DNA of 64,000 nt from Robbsia sp. KACC 23696 (lineage in GTDB: Bacteria; Pseudomonadota; Gammaproteobacteria; Burkholderiales; Burkholderiaceae), in the NCBI RefSeq assembly GCF_039852015.1, contig NZ_CP156626.1:1956249-2020248 (forward strand), read 5' to 3'. Positions within the stretch are counted from its first letter, which is position 1. Each line of letters starts with the position of its first letter. The position numbers were made by a program, and so were the translations under genes. Positions 16,866 to 25,732 of the stretch are shown in pieces. The notes under the pieces are model-generated. The model saw only the letters and a program-made list of their open reading frames with translations, made no database searches and was not told where the DNA came from.

Positions 16866-17804
16866 ATGAGCCATCCGAACAGCAAAGTCATCATCACATG
16901 TGCCGTGACGGGATCGGCCCATGTGCCATCGATGTCGGACTATTTGCCGTTGACGCCGGACGACATCCGGACCCAGGCCCTGGAAGCCGCGGAAGCGGGC
17001 GCCGCGATCCTGCATCTGCATGCGCGTCATCCCGAAGATGGCCGACCGACGCCGGCACCGGAGGTGTTCCGGCAGTTCGTTCCGGCGATCGCCGCGCAAA
17101 CGGATGCGGTGATCAATATCTCGACAGGCGGCAGCACGCGGATGACGCTCGACGAACGCCTGGCGTATGCGCGCCTCGCCAAACCCGAAATGTGTTCATT
17201 GAACATGGGATCGATGAACTTTTCCCTGCATCCGGTGGCGGCCAAGATAACGTCCTGGCGCTTCGACTGGGAGAAAGAATATATCGAGGGAATGGAAGAC
17301 ATGATCTTCCGCAACACCTTTCTCGATATCAAACGCATCCTGACCGAGTTTCACGAATACGGTACGCGTTTCGAGTTCGAATGCTACGACGTGGGACATC
17401 TCTATAACCTGGCGTATTTCGTCGATGCCGGCTTGGTCAAGCCACCGTTCTTTATCCAGGCTGTCATCGGCATCCTCGGCGGCATCGGTCCGGATCCGGA
17501 GAATCTCGGCGTCATGCGTGCGACGGCGGACCGCTTGTTCGGACGCGAGAACTATCACTTCTCGGTACTGGGCGCAGGTCGACATCAGATGTCGCTCGTC
17601 ACCATGGGCGCGATCCTGGGCGGCAACGTTCGGGTCGGATTGGAGGACAGCGTCTATCTTGCAAAAGGCGTGAAGGCCAAATCGAATGCGGAGCAGGTGA
17701 GAAAGATCCGACAGATTCTTGAGGCCCTTTCATTCGAGATCGCGACGCCGTCCGACGCCCGTGCCATGCTCGGCCTGAAGGGACGCGACAAGGTCTCGCT
17801 GTAG
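16866..17804 (+). CDS. 3-keto-5-aminohexanoate cleavage-type enzyme (BKACE, DUF849)
   Basis: A 312-residue TIM-barrel enzyme of the beta-keto acid cleavage family. It begins KVIITCAVTGSAH and carries the zinc HxH motif in ILHLHARHPEDGRPTP, plus ISTGGS, CSLNMGSMNF and the late SVLGAGRHQM stretch, all characteristic. BKACE enzymes condense a beta-keto acid with acetyl-CoA to give acetoacetate and a new CoA ester; lysine, carnitine and many other beta-keto acids are used in different members. The ATG at 16866 has GGGAGA upstream, better than an earlier ATG at 16800. It is followed by an MFS carrier and two SDRs, which could supply the beta-keto acid by oxidising a beta-hydroxy acid. Confidence 0.92.
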   Translation: MSHPNSKVIITCAVTGSAHVPSMSDYLPLTPDDIRTQALEAAEAGAAILHLHARHPEDGRPTPAPEVFRQFVPAIAAQTDAVINISTGGSTRMTLDERLAYARLAKPEMCSLNMGSMNFSLHPVAAKITSWRFDWEKEYIEGMEDMIFRNTFLDIKRILTEFHEYGTRFEFECYDVGHLYNLAYFVDAGLVKPPFFIQAVIGILGGIGPDPENLGVMRATADRLFGRENYHFSVLGAGRHQMSLVTMGAILGGNVRVGLEDSVYLAKGVKAKSNAEQVRKIRQILEALSFEIATPSDARAMLGLKGRDKVSL

Positions 17805-17927
17805 CGGCGTGGGCGCCGCGCGCTTGCACGCCGTGTGAAGTGACATTATTTCCCGCATCCTGCACATCGACCTTCGATACGACAGGGCCAATAAAGGGGC
17901 GAAGCGGGGCCCTTTACGGAGACAACG

Positions 17928-19283
17928 ATGACTGCCACGACGTATGACCCCGAAGTAGACGCGCCGCATCGACGCGCCACCGCCAAAGCCATGGCGCGCC
18001 TGCTGCCGATGATGTGCGCGATCTACTTCATGTCCTTCATCGATCGCACGAATGTGGCGCTGGCCAAGACGGCGCTGGCTGCCGACCTCGGTATCAGTGC
18101 CTCGGCGTACGGCCTGGGCGCCGGCATTTTCTTTATCGGCTATGCACTGCTGGAGGTTCCAAGCAATCTCGCCGCCCATCGCTATGGCCCGCGCAAGTGG
18201 ATCGCGCGTATCGCCGTGACGTGGGGGGTGCTCTCGACGGCGATGATGTTCGTGCAGGGGACCACGTCGTTCTATGTGTTGCGCGTGCTGCTCGGCATCG
18301 CCGAAGCCGGCTTGTTTCCCGCGCTGATGTATATGGTCACGCTGTGGTTCGCCCCGAAGGATCGCCCGGTCGCGGTCGGTTGGATCTATACCGCGCCGTC
18401 CGTCGCCTTGATCGTCGGCAGCCCGCTGGGCGCCGCATTGATGCAGTTAGGTGGGCGGGGCGGCTTGCATGGCTGGCAATGGATGTTTCTTCTGGAGGGG
18501 GTACCGACGGTGCTATTGGGTATCGTCCTGTATTTCACGCTGCCTGACCGTCCCACCGACGTTCGCTGGTTGTCGTCCCAGGAAGCGCAGGCACTCGAAA
18601 CGCACGCGGTGATCGATACCCACGGACGCGCGGACCTCAGCTCGGCGCATTGGATCGCGGCGATCAAGCGCCCGACTACGATCCTGATCGCCTTGATCTA
18701 TTTCCTGAATCAAGTCGCCTTCGTCGGCCTCTATTTCTTCACGCCGTCGATCGTTGCGCAGATGCATGTTGCGTCGCCGCTTCTCGTCGGCGTGTTATCG
18801 AGTAGCGTCGGGATCGGTTTCCTCGTTGGGGTGCTGACGCTTCCACGCATACACCGTCGGGTCAAGAACGAATGTCGTTTCCTCGGCATTCTGACCGCGG
18901 GCGTGGTCATCAGTGCCTGCACGTTTATCGCCACGCGCAATCAGGCCGCGCAGATCACGCTACTCGGCATCACCGGCTTTTTCGCCGGCGGCATCCTTCC
19001 GTCGTACTGGTCCATCGCGATGAAACGGCTTCAGGGCGTGCAGGCCGCGGCCGGCCTGGCCTTCATCAATACCGTCGGCTTATTGGGCGGATTTGTCGGC
19101 CCTTATCTCTTCGGGCTGGCAGAAGCAATGACGGGAAGAAGCGACGCCGGCTTCAATATCGTCGTGGCGGCGTCCGTACTGGGGCTGATCCTCGTGCCGC
19201 TTTTGGCCAAAGCGATTCATACTGCCGAGCGGCCGTCTTACCTGGCCGGCGGCGCGAGCGACTTGCACATCTCAAAAAGCTGA
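17928..19283 (+). CDS. MFS transporter, anion:cation symporter (ACS) type
   Basis: A 451-residue 12-helix carrier. The first helix region reads CAIYFMSFIDRTNVALAKTALAADLGIS, the ACS-family signature, followed by GAGIFFIGYALLEVPSNLAAHRYGPRKWIARI. ACS members bring in organic anions such as phthalate, tartrate, glucarate or 4-hydroxyphenylacetate with protons. It lies 123 bp after the BKACE gene and 82 bp before the first SDR and is presumably part of the same AraC-controlled unit, importing the beta-hydroxy or beta-keto acid substrate. GGAG is present 8 bp before the ATG. Confidence 0.92.
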   Translation: MTATTYDPEVDAPHRRATAKAMARLLPMMCAIYFMSFIDRTNVALAKTALAADLGISASAYGLGAGIFFIGYALLEVPSNLAAHRYGPRKWIARIAVTWGVLSTAMMFVQGTTSFYVLRVLLGIAEAGLFPALMYMVTLWFAPKDRPVAVGWIYTAPSVALIVGSPLGAALMQLGGRGGLHGWQWMFLLEGVPTVLLGIVLYFTLPDRPTDVRWLSSQEAQALETHAVIDTHGRADLSSAHWIAAIKRPTTILIALIYFLNQVAFVGLYFFTPSIVAQMHVASPLLVGVLSSSVGIGFLVGVLTLPRIHRRVKNECRFLGILTAGVVISACTFIATRNQAAQITLLGITGFFAGGILPSYWSIAMKRLQGVQAAAGLAFINTVGLLGGFVGPYLFGLAEAMTGRSDAGFNIVVAASVLGLILVPLLAKAIHTAERPSYLAGGASDLHISKS

Positions 19284-19365
19284 ACGACTTTCAGTTTCGT
19301 CGGGCGCCGTTCGAAGCGGCCGCCATGACGAATGTCATCTAGCCATTTCGCAGCGATATGAACCT

Positions 19366-20157
19366 ATGAATACCTATGCGCTTCTGAAACCGCAGCCCGG
19401 CTTGCGCGTATTGATCTCGGGCGCCGCGTCCGGCATCGGTGCCGCCATCGCCGATGCCTTCCTCGAAGTGGAGGCGCAAGTCTATATCTGCGACGTCGAT
19501 GCCGCAGCGGTCGAGGCCGCCCGCGATCGCAAACCAACGCTGTACGCCGGCGTTGCCGATGTCGGCAGTCGGGAAGCGGTGGACAAGGTCATCGACGACG
19601 CATGCGCCAAGTTAGGCGGCATCGATCTGCTGATCAACAATGCGGGCATTGCCGGTCCGACCGGCGAGGTCGAAAAGATCGCGCCCGACGCGTGGGAACG
19701 CACGATATCGACCAATCTCAACAGCCAGTATTACTTCCTGCACAAAGCGGTGCCGGTGCTTAAAGCCAGCTCGCAACAGGCTGGCATCATCGCCATGTCG
19801 TCGGTGGCGGGCCGCTTGGGATACGCGTTTCGCACGCCGTACGCCGCGAGCAAATGGGCGATCGTCGGCATGGTCAAATCGCTCGCCATCGAACTGGGCC
19901 CCAGCAATATCCGCGTGAACGCGATCCTGCCAGGCATCGTCGAGGGGGAGAGAATGGACAAGGTCATCGCCGCGCGTGCGGAGGCGAAGGCACTGCCTTT
20001 CGATGAAATGAAAGCCGAATATCTGAACAAGATCTCGCTCCGTCGCATGGTCACCGTGGACGATATCGCGGCAACCGCACTGTTTCTCGCTTCGCCGGCA
20101 GGGCGCAACATTTCAGGACAAGCCATTAGCGTCGATGGCAATGTCGAATATCTATGA
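19366..20157 (+). CDS. SDR family oxidoreductase
   Basis: A 263-residue classical short-chain dehydrogenase. SGAASGIGAA near residues 19-28 is the nucleotide site and an aspartate at the end of the second strand (ICDVD) suggests NAD preference. INNAGIAGPTGEVE and the catalytic MSSVAGRLGYAFRTPYAASKW (Ser, Tyr, Lys) are intact. It ends FLASPAGRNISGQAISVDGNVEYL. The second SDR starts 12 bp later, so the two are cotranscribed. In the BKACE context it probably oxidises a beta-hydroxy acid to the beta-keto acid; the substrate itself is not readable. Confidence 0.92.
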   Translation: MNTYALLKPQPGLRVLISGAASGIGAAIADAFLEVEAQVYICDVDAAAVEAARDRKPTLYAGVADVGSREAVDKVIDDACAKLGGIDLLINNAGIAGPTGEVEKIAPDAWERTISTNLNSQYYFLHKAVPVLKASSQQAGIIAMSSVAGRLGYAFRTPYAASKWAIVGMVKSLAIELGPSNIRVNAILPGIVEGERMDKVIAARAEAKALPFDEMKAEYLNKISLRRMVTVDDIAATALFLASPAGRNISGQAISVDGNVEYL

Positions 20158-20169
20158 CAAGGCCGTCAG

Positions 20170-20910
20170 ATGAAATTGGAAGGTAAGGTCGCGATCATCA
20201 CCGGTGCCGGGCAAGGCATCGGCGCCGCCACGGCGCGGAAATTTGCGAGAGAAGGGGCCATCGTCGTTGCCTGCGATACAAACACGGACGCGGTGCAGTC
20301 CATTGCTGCGGCTTGCCTGGAAAACGGTAGCCACGCGATCGGCATCACGCTCGATGTCGCGAACCGTGCGGCGATCGACGATATGGTGCACACCGTGGCC
20401 GAGCGTTTCGGACGCGTCGACATCCTAGTCAACAATGCCGGCATCACCCGTGACGCCCGCCTGGAGAAGATGACGCTTGCGCAGTTCGATCAGGTCATCG
20501 ACGTGAATCTGCGTGGGGTATTTCACGCGACACAGGCCGTCAGCGAGTACATGGTGCGACAACAGGCCGGGGTCATTCTGAACGCGAGTTCGGTCGTCGG
20601 CATTTATGGCAATTTTGGCCAGACCAACTACGCGGCCGCAAAGTTTGGCGTGATCGGATTCACGAAGACCTGGAGCCGTGAACTCGGGCCGAAAGGCATC
20701 CGTGTGAATGCCGTCGCACCCGGGTTTATCGAGACACCGATCCTGTCGACGGTACCGCATGAGGTCATCGAAAAGATGCGGGGACAGGTGCCGCTGCGAC
20801 GTCTCGGAAAGCCGGAGGAAATCGCCAATGTTTACGCGTTTCTGGCCAGCGACGAGGCCAGTTATATTAATGGCGCCGTAATCGAAGTATCGGGGGGCAT
20901 GACGCTTTGA
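20170..20910 (+). CDS. FabG-like SDR family oxidoreductase
   Basis: A 246-residue short-chain dehydrogenase close to 3-oxoacyl-ACP reductase (FabG) in length and motifs: [57 protein letters not shown] and the ending [31 protein letters not shown]. The VNNAGITRD string is typical of FabG and acetoacetyl-CoA reductases. Being 12 bp behind another SDR and downstream of BKACE and an ACS carrier, it is better read as a catabolic dehydrogenase than as the fatty-acid synthesis enzyme. Two SDRs in one unit may act on two stereoisomers or two steps. Confidence 0.92.
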   Translation: MKLEGKVAIITGAGQGIGAATARKFAREGAIVVACDTNTDAVQSIAAACLENGSHAIGITLDVANRAAIDDMVHTVAERFGRVDILVNNAGITRDARLEKMTLAQFDQVIDVNLRGVFHATQAVSEYMVRQQAGVILNASSVVGIYGNFGQTNYAAAKFGVIGFTKTWSRELGPKGIRVNAVAPGFIETPILSTVPHEVIEKMRGQVPLRRLGKPEEIANVYAFLASDEASYINGAVIEVSGGMTL

Positions 20911-20929
20911 GCGGGGTGCCAGACCGCCG

Positions 20930-21676
20930 TCAAGGCTCGGCCTGCGTCGTATCGTCGATGCCTGAATGATGCCCGGCACCGCTTGCGTGGGCCGGCATCG
21001 ATCCGCTTCCTCCGCCTCCGCCTCCACCGCCGCCGCCAGCGTTCTTGCCGCTCCCATCGCCACCACCGCCTTCTTTCCCTTTGCCGCCCGCGGGTCGCGC
21101 CGGACCCTGTGGCGGAATCGTGATATCGCCAGGCATGCGATCCAAATCGAGCACCTTGCGGATGAAGTCGCGCAGCGAGACGACCAGCGCCGCCGTATGC
21201 ACGGTATGGCCTTGGATCATTTGCTGCGCCGCCTCGGCGGCAAGGCGCACCTGCTCCTCGGTACCCAGCAGAATAATATCGGCGAGGGCGCCTTCGACCG
21301 CGTCACGGATACGGCGCGAGCGGTCGGACCCGCCTGGCTCCCTGGCCTCGTCGATCGGTCCATGTAGAGGCGCCGCGCCTTCGGCACGGTCCAGTGCCGC
21401 TTCGGCGGCTGGGGGGACCGCCATCGACGCGCGCTTGAGGTCGCGAAGATGGGTCGGATCGACGTCGAGATTGCCGGTAAACGATCCCCCCAGCGTCTTG
21501 TAGGCGGCGATCAGCGTGCGCAACCTTTCATTGATCTGTCGGTTCTGCCGCTCCCGTCGCTGCTGCACCACCTGCATCACCAGCAGCCGGATACCGACGC
21601 CAAGCAGGGTGATGATCGCAAGCCCGAGCAACGTCGACAGCATGGCTTGCCATGAACTGAAATCCAGATTACGCAT
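20930..21676 (-). CDS. Membrane-anchored protein with Gly-rich tail, unknown function
   Basis: A 248-residue protein with one N-terminal membrane helix (about residues 12-34, AMLSTLLGLAIITLLGVGIRLLVM), a charged coiled stretch (QQRRERQNRQINERLRTLIAAYKTLGGSF), a helical middle with IRDAVEGALADIILLGTEEQVRLAAEAA, and a low-complexity tail rich in glycine (about 200-235). It therefore looks like an inner-membrane protein with a soluble domain. I know of no function for this kind of protein and see no catalytic motif. It is convergent with the SDR pair and divergent from the chemoreceptor that follows. Confidence 0.75.
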   Translation of the reverse strand: MRNLDFSSWQAMLSTLLGLAIITLLGVGIRLLVMQVVQQRRERQNRQINERLRTLIAAYKTLGGSFTGNLDVDPTHLRDLKRASMAVPPAAEAALDRAEGAAPLHGPIDEAREPGGSDRSRRIRDAVEGALADIILLGTEEQVRLAAEAAQQMIQGHTVHTAALVVSLRDFIRKVLDLDRMPGDITIPPQGPARPAGGKGKEGGGGDGSGKNAGGGGGGGGGGSGSMPAHASGAGHHSGIDDTTQAEP

Positions 21677-21960
21677 TCAAAACGGTCAAAAGAAGGGCGA
21701 CTCAGCGCCGGACGGGCCATGCCAGGGCGGCGGAGCCGCCTCGGCATTGGCACAGACATCCTTTCCAGTATGAAACAGCCTTGGAAATGGTGCAGCGTCG
21801 CGGCGCGCGCGACGGTGGGACTGTGCGACGGGTGCGATCCAGAAGCGGCCGGCTTAACAAAAACGAATCCCCAATATCAGAAAACGTATGTTCAGACGAG
21901 CGATCGAATGTCGTAAAGGAGGTACTCGAGAAAAAAACGATTCAACGGAGGAGACTTACG

Positions 21961-23565
21961 ATGCGTGTGTCCATTCAATCGCGGCTTGCGCTGGCGATGG
22001 GGTTGTTGTCGGTATTACTGCTCTCGGTGGGCGTGTTCGGCATCGTCGGCATGACCTATAGCAACGACGCCAATCTCGATACCTATACGAACAAGCTGCC
22101 CAGCGCGAACTTTATCGGTGAGGCCGAACTCAGCTTGCAGCGCGAACGCACGGCCTTATTGCGCGGCGCATTGGATACGTCCTCCGCGAAGAATATTCAA
22201 GATACCGTCGAACATGAAAAAGCGTTCCGCCGGATGGCGCGGAACGCCTTGGACGGTTATATGAAACTGCCGCAGTCGGCGGACGAGGCGGTATTGGCGA
22301 AAGCGTTGATGGCACGACGCGCGGACATGGATCAGGGCCTCGATGTCTTCGCGCAGGCGCTGATGGCGAGGGACGGCCCGCAAATCATGCACGCGGCGCT
22401 CGAGAACAATACCTTATACGGCGCCTACCATGATGCCAGCGATACCTTGCGCAAGCTGCAAGTTCACGATGCGGGCATCGCATTCGACGCGCAACAACGT
22501 TGGTATCGGGTGCTTCGCCTGGTCACGGTCGCGTCGCTGATCGTCGGGCTGATCACGGCAGTCTGGAGTTTTCTCAGTCTGCGACGTGCCATTGCCCGTC
22601 CGCTCGCCGAATCGCTGTCGCATTTCGCGCGTATCGCGGAAGGGGACCTGACACAACGCGTCACGGTCAGCTCCGAAGACGAGATGGGGCAATTGATGCG
22701 CGGGATTGCCGATATGCAAGCACGGCTCTTGCAAACGGTGCGCGACGTGCGTCAGGGTAGCGAGGCCATCGCGCTGGCCACCACGGAAGTGGCGGCCGGC
22801 AATCAAGACCTTTCGGCGCGCACTGAAGAACAGGCGGCATCGCTGCAGGAGACGGCTGCGAGCATGGAAGAACTGACGGCGACGGTGAAGCACAATACCG
22901 ATAATGCCGCGCTGGCGCGTCAACTCGCGTCCACTGCGCGCGATGTCACCGTATCCGGCGGTGCCTTGGTAAAAGACGTGGTCCACACGATGACCGAGAT
23001 CAGCGGAAGTGCCACGCACATCGCCGACATCACCAGCATCATCGAGGGCATCGCGTTCCAAACCAATATCCTCGCGCTGAATGCGGCGGTGGAAGCGGCG
23101 CGCGCTGGGGAACACGGTCGTGGGTTTGCCGTTGTCGCCTCCGAGGTCCGCACGCTGGCGCACCGCTCCAGCGTGGCGGCAAAAGAAATCAAGGGTTTGA
23201 TCGGCACATCGGTCGACCATGTCCGTAACGGCAGTGCGCTGGTGGTCAAGACCGGCTCGGCGATGGCGGAGATCAGCAGCTCGATACAGCGTGTTTATGA
23301 CATCGTCGAGGAGATCGCCGCGGCGTCGGAGGAACAAAGTCGCGGCATCGAGCAGGTCAATCAAGCGGTGTCTCAGATGGATAGCGTCACGCAGCAGAAC
23401 GCTGCTCTGGTCGAGCAGGCTGCCGCCGCGGCCGCATCGTTGGAAGCACAGGCGGAAAACCTGCGTGCGACCGTGGTCAGCTTCAAGACCGATGCCGTGG
23501 CGAAGGAGAGCATGCGCCTGGGTAATCCGCAGCGACTTGGCGCGCCATCGATGGCCTTTCCTTGA
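21961..23565 (+). CDS. Methyl-accepting chemotaxis protein (Tar-like four-helix sensor)
   Basis: A 534-residue chemoreceptor: first membrane helix about residues 8-30, a periplasmic helical bundle (30-185) of the Tar/4HB_MCP type, second membrane helix about 190-210, a HAMP domain starting RRAIARPLAESLSHFARIAEGDLTQRV, and the signalling hairpin (IEGIAFQTNILALNAAVEAARAGEHGRGFAVVA split by the conserved tip). No C-terminal NWETF pentapeptide is present. The ATG at 21961 has GGAGGAGA 7 bp upstream; the frame is open for 60 codons before that but shows nothing coding. The ligand is unknown; this is the second chemoreceptor in the window. Confidence 0.94.
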   Translation: MRVSIQSRLALAMGLLSVLLLSVGVFGIVGMTYSNDANLDTYTNKLPSANFIGEAELSLQRERTALLRGALDTSSAKNIQDTVEHEKAFRRMARNALDGYMKLPQSADEAVLAKALMARRADMDQGLDVFAQALMARDGPQIMHAALENNTLYGAYHDASDTLRKLQVHDAGIAFDAQQRWYRVLRLVTVASLIVGLITAVWSFLSLRRAIARPLAESLSHFARIAEGDLTQRVTVSSEDEMGQLMRGIADMQARLLQTVRDVRQGSEAIALATTEVAAGNQDLSARTEEQAASLQETAASMEELTATVKHNTDNAALARQLASTARDVTVSGGALVKDVVHTMTEISGSATHIADITSIIEGIAFQTNILALNAAVEAARAGEHGRGFAVVASEVRTLAHRSSVAAKEIKGLIGTSVDHVRNGSALVVKTGSAMAEISSSIQRVYDIVEEIAAASEEQSRGIEQVNQAVSQMDSVTQQNAALVEQAAAAAASLEAQAENLRATVVSFKTDAVAKESMRLGNPQRLGAPSMAFP

Positions 23566-23673
23566 GCCGCCCACGGACCGGGTGAATATCGTCAGTGAAA
23601 ATACCGGCCTGTCGCTCCGCGCAATCCCGCATAGAATGGTTTTGGTTTCGACCCTATAGCGGAGCGGAAAATT

Positions 23674-25158
23674 TTGAATCGTCTCAATATCAAACGGCGG
23701 CGTGTCATCCAGCTTGCGGCAGCATTGGCGGCCGGTTCGACTTCTTTCACCCAGCACGTCTTTGCGGCATCCGAATCGGCGCCTGGAACCGGGGAGGGCG
23801 CCACGCCACCGGATGTGACCGCTCAACTGGCACGCTATATCGTGCGATCGCGCGACCAAGCGCTACCCGCGGAAGTCGCCACTGCCTGCAAGAACCATAT
23901 TCTCGATACGCTAGGGGCGATGGTCTCGGGCTCCCGGATGCGTCCGGGCGAAATGGCGACACGGTATGTCCGCAGCTTGGGCGGCACGCCGCAAGCGTCT
24001 GTCGTCGGGACGACGTTTCGCACCACGTGCGTCAACGCCGCGTTGGCGAATGCCATGTGCGCCCATTCCGACGAGACCGACGATTTCGAACCCGTCACCA
24101 AGGCCCATCCCGGTAGTTCGGTGATCCCGGCAGCGCTCGCCTTGGGGGAGTCCAGCCACTGTAGCGGTGAGTCCTTTATCCGAAGCGTGGCGCTAGGCTA
24201 CGACACCGCATGTCGTTTGTTGATGGCCTTGGGTCCCGATCTGGTTCGTGCCTCGCATCGCAGTGCCGAGGGCACGGCATCGACGTTTGGCGCCGTTGGC
24301 GCGGGGGCCGCGCTCGGCGGACTCGACGAGCGAGGAACGCGTTTCGCCCTGTCCTATGCAGCGCAACAGGAATCCGGTCTCTGGAGTTGGGTCAAGGACA
24401 AGGACCATATCGAGAAGGCATTCGATTTCGCCGGGATGGGTGCGCGCAATGGCGTACAAGCGGTGACCATGGTCCAGTCGGGGATGACGGGCGTCGATGA
24501 TGTCCTCGACGGCACGCACAATCTCCTGATCGCGCTGTCCAGCAGGCCGAATCCGCAGGCAATGCTCGACGGCTTGGGCACGCACTTCTATGTCAGCGAT
24601 ACGGCGATTAAGACCTATTCCGTCGGCTATCCGATCCAGTCGCCGCTGGACGCGTTTCTCGCGCTCCGCGCGCAGTACGGACTTACACCGGAACAAGTAC
24701 GTCAGATCGCCGTACATGTTCCGAGCGACGCGGTCGGCATCGTCGGCGATAGCGCCATGCCGGATGTCAATTGCGCGCACATGGTGGCGGTTGCCTTGAT
24801 CAAGGGCAAAGTATCGTTCGAAGACAGTCACGACGTCTCGCTGATGCATGATGCGAAATACGTCGCGATCGCGCAGAAAGTGACGGTCACGGCGGACAAG
24901 GCGCTCGACGATCCGGCGGCACCACGCGGCGCGCGCGTCGACGTGACGTTGAACGACGGTCGAACCGTCACGCACACGACGCGATTCCCGCCGGGGACCA
25001 AAGAAAACCCGCTGACCGTGGAACGCGTCAACGACAAGGTGCGCGACTTGATGGCGCCGGTGCTCGGCCAGGCCAAGACCGATCGGATTATCGCGACGGT
25101 CAATCACCTGGAATCGTTACACGATATCCGCACGTTGACGACGTTGCTGTCGGCCTGA
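23674..25158 (+). CDS. MmgE/PrpD family protein with Tat signal peptide
   Basis: A 494-residue MmgE/PrpD (2-methylcitrate/aconitate-type dehydratase or racemase fold) protein. Typical stretches are HILDTLGAMVSGS, NAMCAHSDETDDFEPVTKAHPGSSVIPAALALGE, and VGYPIQSPLDAFLALR. Unusually, it starts with a twin-arginine leader, NIKRRRVIQLAAALAAGS, followed by FTQHVFAAS, so it should be exported to the periplasm, unlike the cytoplasmic PrpD. The start is a TTG at 23674 with GGAG 9 bp upstream; no ATG fits. A YciI family gene follows 77 bp later. Known members act on 2-methylcitrate, cis-aconitate-decarboxylase substrates or iminodisuccinate; this one is not assignable. Confidence 0.88.
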   Translation: MNRLNIKRRRVIQLAAALAAGSTSFTQHVFAASESAPGTGEGATPPDVTAQLARYIVRSRDQALPAEVATACKNHILDTLGAMVSGSRMRPGEMATRYVRSLGGTPQASVVGTTFRTTCVNAALANAMCAHSDETDDFEPVTKAHPGSSVIPAALALGESSHCSGESFIRSVALGYDTACRLLMALGPDLVRASHRSAEGTASTFGAVGAGAALGGLDERGTRFALSYAAQQESGLWSWVKDKDHIEKAFDFAGMGARNGVQAVTMVQSGMTGVDDVLDGTHNLLIALSSRPNPQAMLDGLGTHFYVSDTAIKTYSVGYPIQSPLDAFLALRAQYGLTPEQVRQIAVHVPSDAVGIVGDSAMPDVNCAHMVAVALIKGKVSFEDSHDVSLMHDAKYVAIAQKVTVTADKALDDPAAPRGARVDVTLNDGRTVTHTTRFPPGTKENPLTVERVNDKVRDLMAPVLGQAKTDRIIATVNHLESLHDIRTLTTLLSA

Positions 25159-25235
25159 CGCGGAATCTGATAAATTCGGTTTCGCGATCCATGCATCTGA
25201 CTTCGTGAACGTTTATTCCAAAAAAGGAAAAGCTT

Positions 25236-25523
25236 GTGAAATTCGTCAATAACGCGCGTTACATCAAGGATACGGACAAAATCAACAGCGTCCGCCCCGC
25301 CCACCGGGAATATCTGGCAAAGATCTTCGCCGAAGGCAAGCTGCTCTTGGCGGGTCCCTACGTCGATGGCTCCGGCGCGACGATCGTCTACGAAGCGGAC
25401 AGCATCGACGCGGCGCATGAACTGGCGAAAGGCGATCCCTTCTTCTACGAAGGCGTATTCGAACATTATGAACTGAAAGAATGGAAGGCCGTTTTCGTCA
25501 GTAAGGCGATCGAGGCGCAGTGA
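25236..25523 (+). CDS. YciI family protein
   Basis: A 95-residue ferredoxin-like-fold protein. The family features are RPAHREYLAKIFAEGKLLLAGPYVDGSGATIVYEA, with a histidine-bearing loop (H in RPAHREY) and the downstream DPFFYEGVFEHYELKEW. YciI proteins are small dimers; some dechlorinate muconolactones, most have no known reaction. The start is GTG at 25236, placed by the AAAAAGGAAAAG stretch 3-12 bp upstream. It sits 77 bp after the PrpD-like gene and may be cotranscribed with it. Confidence 0.88.
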   Translation: MKFVNNARYIKDTDKINSVRPAHREYLAKIFAEGKLLLAGPYVDGSGATIVYEADSIDAAHELAKGDPFFYEGVFEHYELKEWKAVFVSKAIEAQ

Positions 25524-25732
25524 CTATGGCGCTCCGTAATGGTCGCCGGGCGCGCCCGCGGTCTCCCCGTTGCGCGTAAGAAATGCGCATACGACTTCGG
25601 TGACGTCGGCCGTCGTTGCCTGGCCGCTTTAGTCGCGTCGGCGAAGCGTGTCCGCTTCGGATCGATATTGCCCGTGGGTGCGATGCCCAGGCTAGCGGCC
25701 AACATCATTGCGCCATTCTGGCGCCATACGCT

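Noticed and set aside
17804-17819. GCGGCG...CGCCGC hairpin after the BKACE gene as terminator
   Set aside because: Short stem, no T-run, and downstream genes seem to be part of the same unit; it may only be a weak pause or an mRNA end-protecting structure.
21000-21060. GC-rich repeat of CCTCCGCCTCCACCGCC type, considered as a DNA repeat
   Set aside because: It is the codon run for the Gly-rich tail of the membrane protein, not an independent repeat element.
22414-23859. Leftward frame of about 480 codons opposite the chemoreceptor
   Set aside because: It mirrors the conserved signalling hairpin and has an Arg-rich shadow composition.
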